Shown: piece after piece, positions 55,716 through 64,000 of the stretch
How positions within the stretch are numbered: the first letter of the stretch is position 1
Layout: each line of letters opens with the position of its first letter
Origin: Epiperipatus broadwayi
Taxonomy: Eukaryota; Onychophora; Udeonychophora; Euonychophora; Peripatidae
Direction: 5' to 3'
Assembly: GCA_028023455.1 (NCBI GenBank)
Contig: JAQFVV010012402.1
Coordinates: forward strand, 14,192,483 to 14,256,482
Length of the DNA: 64,000 bases
Notes under the pieces: model-generated
What the model was told of the DNA's origin: nothing
Databases searched by the model: none
The model's input: the letters and a program-made list of their open reading frames with translations, nothing else
Translations under genes and position numbers: made by a program

Positions 55716-57630
55716 AAATGGTAATATGGGGTGAAGGGAAACCACCATCAACCCCACTAAACAATCGTAATCTTAATTATCAATATAAAATGAATGAGTA
55801 AATCAACATCAAATAAAATAAGTAGTTATAACATCTATCATGTTTCCCCCAAATAAGATCATGTCATATTAATTTTTGCTCCAAAAGGTACCACACCACT
55901 TATTTTCAAGGGATGTCTTATTTTTTCATATACAAAAGCTCCTAAAATGTAAATTTAGTCAAGTACACCTCTTTAGAAAAAGCTGTAAGATTCTTATGCC
56001 AGGAATTTTCACAATTCCTCTTTTGGGCTCACCAGAAGTGCTCTTTATTTTTGCACTCATTTTATTTAGGAAACAAAATATTATTCCATTTAAATTTACC
56101 ATTAAATCAAGTCTTAACTGAAGACCTATGAAACAGGAGTGGTAACAAAAATGATTCCAATTAAGAATGGTCTATCCACACAAAAGCAACAAAAAAAATG
56201 CAGGCACAGAAAATTTAGAAAATGTTTCTGTATATCACACATGCACATTAAGTACATTCTTTGCAATATACAATATATTGAATTATGATGATTCATATAT
56301 AACACAACCACTTCCATTTGTTATCAAGTATGCATATTGTAAACACTTTCAAAATTGCTCACAATAGCCTTACTTGGGTATTCTTTTCAAAAACTTTTCT
56401 TTAGAAGAAAGATTGATGATATAACTTAAGATACACTTTGATTATTAAAATCACTTCTGTTATTTAAAATCTTTTAGAAAAATTTTTTTTTAAGAAAAAT
56501 CAAACAATTTTTTCTTTTTTCTTGAATATTTAAAAGCTACCATGATGAAATTCTAAAACTAAATCAAGCATTCTAAATCTAAGATATTAAATATAAATAA
56601 AATAAGTACCCAAAAATATATAAATGAAATTATAAATTGTCCAATATACTGGCTTGTGGTGAATAAATTGTTTCTTTATACTGGTAGAATTATGTTTGTC
56701 AAAAATAGTCAACAGAAATATACATATAATTTATATTATCATTATTCAAAGCATTAATACCAATAATATTGTTTATTTATACATTCAATATTTTATAATT
56801 CAATAAGTCCAGTATGTGTTTCAATAACCAAACAAAAACGATCTAACTAAGGCTTATATTTGGGATAGGACATATTATAAGCATCTGGAAAAATCATGCT
56901 ATGGTTTATTTTTAATTAGGTCTTGTTTCCAGAGAAAAGTGATATAAATTGCATTATCATCATTAAACAAAAACAATCAACAGTGACTGGATCTAAAAAG
57001 AGATTCAATATCGAAAGATAGATTATTTATCTAGCTAATGCCAAACTTACTACATGATATATAACAATCATCTGCAAGCACACACTTAAGCGCTAAAGCA
57101 TCTATTATAATAAAAATAATGTGGAGATCCTGCTAAATTCTGATCATCATCAGTACTCTGGCCATAAGGTAGCATTAATGTTCAGGCCAACTATAAACTA
57201 ATTTCTAATCTGTACAAATAAAATATAGTGAATATAGTTTAAAGATAATCATTTTTGTGGCATCCAAAGAACTATCTGGATGTTCAAACAAAAACATAGA
57301 CTATACATATATTCATATAAATTAATTGTGATTGCTCTAGAGCTAGCTCAGGATTACAGGGATGCTACAGATTGTGCCTGTAAACAATATATAAATATAT
57401 GCTTAATATACTTTAAATAAATAGTTTTACTGGAAATTGTCTACTTTTGGATCCTACTACTGATCTTAAAATTCAGAGCCCTCTATTAGTGAAAATACAA
57501 AATGTAAATATCCATTTGGCCAAATATATAACTTGCCTCTATCTGCATGCAGGTGGTAAGCAAAATAAGTTAGCTACCTCTGCTGGGCTCATCATTAAAT
57601 AAAAACTTTAGTTGATATATATATATATTA
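55716..57630 (+). mobile_element. Long noncoding repeat B, copy 3 (split by a mariner-like element)
   Basis: 55716-55837 follows the start of copy 2 (GGGGTGA.GG.AAACCACCATCA.CCCC, AATATAAAATGAATGAG). After the insertion, 56943-57300 continues with CATTATCATCATTAA, CAATCAACAGTGACTGGATC, CTGATCATCATCAGTACTCTGG, ACTATAAACT.AATTTCTAAT and CATC.A.AGAACTATCTGGATG, matching the downstream part of copies 1 and 2. The end near (TA)n at 57617 is not clear. Confidence 0.6.
55838..56942. mobile_element. Mariner-like element nested in repeat B copy 3
   Basis: The left end has GTTTCCCCCAAATAAGA, then TTAATTTTTGCTCCAAAAGG and ACTTATTTTCAAGGGATGTC. The right end, on the complementary strand, has GGAAACAAGACCTAATTAAA, then CATAGCATGATTTTTCCAGATG and ATAAGCCTTAGTTAGATCG. 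These repeated (G)AAAATAAGACC/AAGCCCTAG motifs mark a widespread mariner-type family of animals. TA dinucleotides flank both sides (55836-55837 and 56943-56944). The interior shows no transposase; the 81-codon frame at 55876-56121 overlaps the terminal repeats and is not a gene. Confidence 0.55.
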
Positions 57631-57639
57631 ATCACTTTA

Positions 57640-58760
57640 AAACACTAAAATGTAACATCACTACCACTTTTATGCTTACAAAACCTGTTAAAGCAAGTAG
57701 CAATTTCATCCATACAATAGGGTCAGCTAATGCAAGCCATATTAATCATTAGATGCTAGAAGGTTTGTGCATCAAAATTCTTCTAATACCTACTCATTCA
57801 ATATCTCTAGACAAGTTTCTAACTTACAAATTTCATCAGCAAGAAGTCTTGGGTCTGAAAGCAATGTATTTAAATCTTTGGATCTAATGTGAGTCCAAAT
57901 CTAAACTACAATAATTTTTTCAATCTAAGCTAATTCACTTGTACAACCATACAGATCTGAACCCAGTTCAGTTTAGTATTTAAATTTTGTTGTCATTGGT
58001 TTTCTAATAACAATAACCATCAACATTCTTCAGTTAGGATTAGTATTAAGCCACTAAAACATCACATTATCATTATTTATTACAATTACACAATGTTTCC
58101 TCTTTACACTAGTGCCATGTAGTATAAGCCGTAGTGATTAATGAATGCTAGGTTTATACATCAAAATCACTATCTAATGGCTACTCATCCACTAATTTCT
58201 AGCTTATGGCTTTTACCAGCAAAGCGTCTTGAATCTAAAGTAATGTACCTAGATCTTTGGATCTAATGTGCCCCTCAAGCAGCCCCCTTTTACTATTTTA
58301 GTTAACTTTAAAGCTACGAGCCTAAACTGAAAACACAATAATGCATTCAACACAAGCTAATTAACTTATATAGTCATATAGATCTGAATCCAGTTCAGTA
58401 TTTATACATTTTTTGTGTCTTTCATTTTTTAATAACCATAGTCACAAATATTCTTTGGCTAGGATTGTTATTAAACATTGTTGTATTTTCAGTTTGATAT
58501 CTCATAGCTTTATAGTTAATTAAAAATATAATAGGGGACTGCTGGAGGAGTGCATTAGATCTAAAAATATAGGAGAATTGCTCTCAGATCCAAGGTCCCT
58601 CTCTAATAAAAGCCATAGTCTAGGAACTAGTCTGAAAATATTGGGTGTGTCAGCATTAGATAGGGATTTTGATGCACAAACCTTCTAGCATCTACTGATT
58701 ACTATGGCTTGTACTTCTGGCATTATTGTATGGAGAAGTTGCTATTGTTTTAATAATCAC
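57640..58760. mobile_element. Foldback element A, copies 3 and 4
   Basis: Two left arms follow each other. The first, at about 57640-57900, has AACACTAAAATGTAACATCA...AAGGTTTGTGCATCAAAAT...CTACTCATTCAATATC. The second, at about 58050-58300, has CCACTAAAACATCACATTATC...CTACTCATCCACTAATTTCTAG. One right arm at about 58550-58760 mirrors the second (GGAACTAGT...TTTTGATGCACAAACCTTCTAGCATC...GGCATTATTGTATGG). GATCTTTGGATCTAATGTG occurs in both left arms. One element probably inserted next to or into a truncated one. Confidence 0.7.
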
Positions 58761-61747
58761 TTTCTGAAATGACAACTGATAAAACAAGACTCATGGGTCT
58801 AATTTCAAACTTTCTTGATCAGCTGTGTCAAGCCTTTATACATAACAAACCACAGATTAGAATGGGCTAGAATCTTGTTTTCATATAAAGCGTATTCAAT
58901 AACTGAAACACACATGCTTATTATATACCTATGGCTATAATATAGGGTATATGAGCACAGACTTTCACACGACCCACCACTCTCCACACTATCTCATAAC
59001 ACTGATACACTTGAACACATATATATATGTAATTAACTTTATTTGAAATGTGAAACACATTATTAAATGTGTTGTTTTTATAATCACAAACACGCATAAT
59101 TATGACCAATTTTGTTTTTTATAAAACTTCTCATGAATAAATGTGTATACATATATACATATTTCTTAAATTAAGCGCTAACAATTCTAGAAATTATAAT
59201 AAATCAGACATTTGCGAAAAGCTTTAAACTTTCAAGCCAAATAGTTGATTAACGAACTGCAAAATAAATAGCTATTTACTACATCTGTCCGGTTGTCTGT
59301 TTCTCTTTTAGCGTAGATGTGGTGATTGACTAATAGGATAGAAATTTTAAAGTTTAATAGGGATGTTGTTTGATATTATATTGAAATGATCGTGAGAATG
59401 TTTCAGCATTTTCAGCAGCGTAGATACACTCCATTTTATTAATAAATTAGTAATGCAAAACATTCCAAGAATGTCGTATATATATATAAAGGAAAATAAT
59501 TGACAATTTTTAAATTACATTTAATTAAAGGAGATAATTTGCATATAAAACCAATTAACATATCCATAATAATCCATGTGTATAAACATTTATGTATATA
59601 CTAAACAAACGCACATACACATTTAAAAGTTTAAAAATGTGTGTGAATAAATAAATATTTTATTGAACATAGTGCGGATTAAATTATTATAAATAGAATC
59701 TTGTTATATATATAAAAGGAAGTCAACTCAATAAATAATTTTATTTATTTAATTTAAATACGTATATAATTAGATTTAGATTCACGATTTACCAATTTTT
59801 TTTTTCTAGTAATCTGACAATAACAATTTTAAAAAGGACTTCGCGAGCAAATTGATGTAATTTAAAAAAAGAATCAAACAAAGAGTGAATTCAAGCTTTC
59901 GTTTTCTCTAAAAATGAGTTTTAAATAGACCGTTCGTTTTTTAAACAATTGGTTGATCTGAAAATCAATTCAAAAATAAAAAACAAACAAGATTACTTTT
60001 AAAAATTATCACGAATTCATTTAAATAATTCGATTTTAGCAAATATTAAATTATGAAATATTAAAAATAAAATCGTTTTTTTATTTACTTTAAAAACGGA
60101 TGGTCAAATTCAACTGGGATTAATATAAATAATTTAAAATATTGGGAAAAACTTTTATAAAAAATATTACAAACTATAATTTTGAATCAACTTATTTTCT
60201 CTTAAATTAAATTTATAGACAATTTTTATATTCATTTGAGTGAAATTTTCAATCCATTCATTTAAAGATTTCCAAATCAATTACTGTATAATATAGATTA
60301 ACTACAAAAAATGATTGATTAAACTCTGAAATCCATTTCCTGGAAATAAATCAAAATCATCAAATCCACATGAATACACATATACTAAACACAACCACAT
60401 ATACGTTTAAAAATTTAATACTGTGTGTAAATAAATATTTTATTGAACATTATGTCATTTAAATCATGATAAATAAAATCTATATAAAAATAATTTTAAA
60501 AAATCATCGGGAAAATGGAAAATATATTAATTAATTACTACAGTATAAACATATAAAAAGATGGAAATTACCTCAGAACATTTAATAATAATAATTAAAT
60601 CCATGGAATGTTATAATATAATCAAAGATCTAAACACGGAATGGCGTTAAATAATTAACCATTCAACTCTTCGTCAAAATTAAAGGAAGAAAGAAAATTT
60701 CATTTACAACTATAAAATTTATCTATCAACTTATTTTCTGGACTTTCCAGGATTTTTTTTTTAAAACACTCATAAGTTATTTTTTTAATAACCTAATCAT
60801 GGATAGAATAATTATTAATAATTCACTCATATCAGTATTTAATCTATTTTAATTATTCACGCGTTAATTTTAATCTTGTGTAAATATTATCAAGATATAT
60901 ATATATAATATGAAGTTTTTTTTATTAGAAATGTTTTGATTGTATTATAATAATAAGAAGGGATACTTATTTGATTGTTTAATTACTATTTGATAAATAT
61001 CTTTAATAAAATAAATTGTAAAGAAAATTGTTAGAAATACATTCTTGTTACTATTATTCTCTATCTATACATGTTAATATGAATGTCATATAAAATAAGC
61101 CTTGAATATTTATTAAATAAAGTTTTATATAGATTATTCTTTTGGATACATTGCATTTCCGTTATCCAAGTAACAGTGCTAAATAAGAAACAAGCACACA
61201 TATATTTATAATATAAGTATGTATTCTAGAAATAGACAAGATGCTACATGATCCTGAAATGTAAGTTATATGTGAAATACAGCAGAGTCAAAACTAAGAC
61301 GGAATTATGATTTGGACTATGGTGATAGTTGAAAACATCAATATATAAAGTGGAAATTGATAATAGAGTATCTGAATTGAAAGATGGAAGGTATCATTGA
61401 TTTTTCATTACTTTAATTAAATATAAATTTTACAGGAATATCTAACAAATCTTAACATACAGAATTAAGCATTTACATAATTACTTAACTTAGGATAGTA
61501 TGAATGATACATTTCATGATATTGCAAGCTGAGCTTTAGTCTGATAATATATTGAGGTGGATAATTACACTTACTCCAAGATGATAATTCCCTTCATATA
61601 CATATACATGTCCATAAGAATAAAACATATTTTGCGAGTTCATCTATGTAAGATTTTAATTTAATAGGAATTGAAAACAATATAATTGTAGAGGTAAAGT
61701 AAACAGTATTAATAAAAATAGTTGTAGAGGCACTGGAAATTCCACAA
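58761..61747. other. No gene seen; diverged tandem duplication
   Basis: AT-rich DNA. 59560-59720 and 60345-60490 share CA(T)ATACTAAAC.A...CACAT.TACA.TTTAAAA.TTTAA.A.TGTGTGT.AATAAATATTTTATTGAACAT, a duplication about 785 bases apart. Short overlapping minus-strand frames at 58805-59109 have no motifs. A pyrimidine tract plus AG at about 59296-59312 (TCTGTTTCTCTTTTAG) resembles a 3' splice site, but the following frames close quickly. Confidence 0.4.
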
Positions 61748-61799
61748 CTAAAAAATAGGTGTATAAAATTGAAAATATAATAATAAGCAAAAATTCAGA

Positions 61800-62110
61800 C
61801 AAATTTGTTTTTTTTTTTTAATTTTCCAAATAGGAGGAAGTTTATATGTATCATCACTTTTGTTGATACAATTTGGTCTTTTTAGAATCTCAATAACTTC
61901 TGATCCTACATAGATGTAGGTTTTCACATCTGATAGGATACTGGTCTTAGAAAAATCAATATTGTGATCTGAATCCTTAGCATGAATTGAGAATGATGAT
62001 GAATGTTGTTTCATCACATTAGCATGTTCATTCCTTCTAGAACTGATGTGATGATTACTCATACCTACATAAAAAGACTCACAAACAACATGGGGAAATT
62101 TTGCAATATT
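61800..62110 (-). pseudogene. PLE GIY-YIG endonuclease remnant (same lineage as 43.7 kb)
   Basis: Minus strand: PHVVCESFYVGMSNHHISSR, then RRNEHANVMKQHSSS, KDSDHNIDFSKTSILS and VIEILKRPNCINKSDDTYK, then PPIWKI. It keeps YVG at the YIG position and shares SNHHxSxRRxEHAN with the fragment at 43720-44175, so both come from one PLE family. The start of the domain (GIYQI) and the RT are missing. It is intact over about 100 codons. Confidence 0.82.
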
Positions 62111-62904
62111 TAAATAGCCATCTTTGATTTTAAAAAAATCACCTAATTTCTTATTACTGGATACATATTTTAGTTAATAAACCTGATATCAACAGTACAA
62201 AAACTAGTTGAGACTCCAACAAACATAACAATATCTATTTAAGTATAGCCATAATGTCCAATATGAACTTAAAGCTTGAACACAATTCTATTTGTAATTT
62301 AACTAAAGCCTTCCTTGCATCAGCTAAAGTTAATAAACAAGAACAAACTTTTTAATCAAACTCGTTTTTAAATAATCTTGCTTTCAAATAAACATTTTAA
62401 AAGATGTAATAATATTAACATTATATTTACTTATACCTTTTATAGAAATTTTACATATACAACAGCCATGCTTGATTTAAAAAAAATTCTTGCTGAACAC
62501 TTAATTTTATCAATAAACCTGAAATCGTCAGCAGTATAGGAAACTATCTGAAACACTAACAAACATGGCAAAACAATTTCGATATAATTTTGCTTGCAAT
62601 ATTCAATATATATTAAACATTATGAATATCGAGAGAACATAAATAGAACTTGTGATGCTGTGTTTGTTGGATTCTCAAATGATTTCTTGTACTGCTGCTG
62701 AAATCATATTTACTGACAGAAATATGTCTAACTAAGAAATTCTTTAATTTTTTAAATTAAGGATAGCCATTTCAATATCCTAAAATTTCCATAGAGAATA
62801 TAAATAATTTATAACATTAATATGAATACATCTGTGTAGTGTATAATTAATTGTATATGTACTAATTTCAACAGCATGTAAATTACTTAGTGTAGGATTA
62901 TAAT
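62111..62904. other. No gene seen; direct repeats upstream of the PLE fragment
   Basis: Related segments at about 62176 and 62511 (AATAAACCTGA.ATC..CAG.AGTA..A.AACTA..TGA.AC.C.AACAAACAT) lie about 335 bases apart. They may be part of the PLE terminal repeats. Confidence 0.45.
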
Positions 62905-63122
62905 CATATCTCATTCTAATACAATACTCAGAATTATTTTGAGGGCAAACTCGTAATGAATTATTTTTAAAAAATAAATTTGCAAATACAATTTTATTTT
63001 TCATTTATCAATGCCAATTCATTCAGTTTGAAAAGTGAAATTGTATTTGCAAGTTTATTTTAAAAAAATTCCTTATGAGTCTGCCTGCAAAATAATTCTG
63101 AGTAATGTATTAAAAAGAGAAT
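62905..63122. repeat. Palindrome with about 100-bp arms
   Basis: The left arm (about 62905-62999: CTCATTCTAATACAATACTCAG, AATTATTTTGAGGGCAAACTCG, AATTTGCAAATACAATTTTA) is the imperfect reverse complement of the right arm (63030-63122: AAATTGTATTTGCAAGTTTA, GAGTCTGCCTGCAAAATAATT, CTGAGTAATGTATTAAAAAGAG). The loop is about 30 bases. The 74-codon minus-strand frame here is a product of the arm and is not called. Confidence 0.82.
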
Positions 63123-63149
63123 GTTCTTTGATATGTATATATAATAGTA

Positions 63150-64000
63150 AATAAAATCAAGTTGTATACCATGTGACTTAACTTGGTAAGGTTGTAATTA
63201 TAAAATAAAATAATGAATGTGTTAATAGCTCTAACAAGCTTTATTAATAAATGCCACAAGAGAAAGCATTTAAAATCACTATCTAAAAATAATCCCCATC
63301 CCCAAACTGATTTTGAGCTATTGGCTCTCCTCAGTGAGCCACTAGGATATTTCAGACACTAGATCTAAAATAATAACGTAAGGCCAGAACTTATCTGCTA
63401 CTTAACTATTAAGTAGAAAATCTGAAATTTCCAGTCACCTATATGTTTTCAAATCCAACTGTCAACTTAAATAGCTATATGGGTCTAAAAACTCTTCAGC
63501 CACATCACTATTAATAGCCTTAGCAAGATAACATTGCTTAAGATTTAAAAACAAAATTATAATAGTAAATAAAATCAAGTCTTATATCACATTATTTAAC
63601 TTGATAAGCTTGTAATTATAAAATAAAATAATGAGCTTTCTCTTGCAGCATTTATCGATAAAGCTTGTTAAAGCTATTAGCATGCTCATTATTTTATTTT
63701 ATAATTACAAGCTTATCAAGTAAAGTCATGTGATATAGGATTGATTTTGTTTACTATTATAATTTTGCTTTTAAGTCTCAAGAAATGTTATATTGCTAAG
63801 GCTATTAGCATATGATGTAGCTGAAGAGTTTTCAGACCCATATAGTTATTTAAGTTAGATAGCTATAGGTGTTTGAAAATTTCAGATTTTCCATTAATCA
63901 GATAAGTGCTGGTCTTGAGTTGGTATTTTAGATCTAGTGTTTGAAATATCCTAGCACCTCACTGAGGAGAGCCAATAGCTTGAAACCAGTTTGGGGATGG
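63150..64000. mobile_element. Large foldback palindrome, cut by the right window edge
   Basis: The left arm (about 63290-63635) and right arm (63684-64000) are reverse complements. Examples are CCCATCCCCAAACTG against CAGTTTGGGGATGG at the very end, GCTATTGGCTCTCCTCAGTGAG against CTCACTGAGGAGAGCCAATAG, and TATGGGTCTAAAAACTCTTCAG against CTGAAGAGTTTTCAGACCCATA. The outer left segment 63150-63280 (ATCAAGTTGTATACCATGTGAC...AATAATGA...AACAAGCTTTAT...AAGAGAAAGC) is repeated at 63565-63670 and inverted at the centre. The right end lies outside the window. No coding content. Confidence 0.85.

Noticed and set aside
59296-59330. Strong pyrimidine tract plus AG, suggesting a terminal exon
   Set aside because: All frames after the site close within a few codons and no partner exon was found.
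61570-61625. Minus-strand mini-exon ending at GTAAGT
   Set aside because: It sits next to a PLE fragment, is low in complexity and shows no recognisable residues.

Overview
The window looks like an AT-rich, intron-bearing animal genome, most likely an invertebrate. It has no operons, ribosome-binding sites, CRISPR arrays or rRNA. It does have long (TA)n and (CA)n tracts, dense transposable-element fossils and a few GT-AG-type splice signals. The species cannot be fixed from the sequence. Nearly everything recognisable is a decayed mobile element; I see no intact host gene.

Layout. 0.2-5.7 kb is a nearly complete but heavily mutated Ty3/gypsy LTR retrotransposon on the minus strand (LTRs, gag, protease, RT, RNase H, integrase). 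A 361-bp hAT MITE sits inside it with a perfect 8-bp target duplication. 6.3-7.6 kb is a second gypsy copy on the plus strand, followed at 7.65-8.2 kb by a BED-finger hAT transposase relic (minus). 9.5-10.65 kb holds a tandem duplication and a 47-bp minisatellite. 11.4-14.25 kb holds inverted repeats, a LINE-like fragment and a foldback element. 14.4-17.3 kb and 23.3-25.6 kb are two copies of a long noncoding repeat, with a third at 55.7-57.6 kb that is split by a mariner-like element. 17.76-17.91 kb is a near-perfect hairpin with a hammerhead-like core. 18.9-20.1 kb is an element with about 260-bp terminal inverted repeats.

At 20.96-21.01 kb (minus) a 15-codon first exon with a Rossmann glycine motif and a GTAAGT donor is the best candidate for a host gene; it may be an FAD monooxygenase of the kynurenine 3-monooxygenase type. 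29.5-30.7 kb is a Tigger/pogo element with a nested insertion. 31.3-32.3 kb is a gypsy integrase relic. 33.0-34.5 kb and 41.8-43.1 kb are large palindromes, each made of two head-to-head Penelope-like element (PLE) 3' ends; two more PLE fragments lie at 43.7 and 61.8 kb. 35.8-36.1 kb and 38.2-38.6 kb are LINE relics. 39.8-40.2 kb (gag) and 44.8-48.3 kb (gag-pol) are further gypsy relics. At 48.65 kb there is a tRNA-like Pol III promoter. 52.4-54.1 kb carries a TATA box, an initiator, a poly(A) signal and a possible exon, and is either an LTR or a small gene. 57.6-58.8 kb and 62.9-64.0 kb are foldback palindromes; the last one runs off the right edge.

The parts do not form one pathway. The main theme is nested insertion and, unusually, about eleven independent inverted repeats that could form long hairpins. 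All family names rest on short motifs read by eye; no database search was run.
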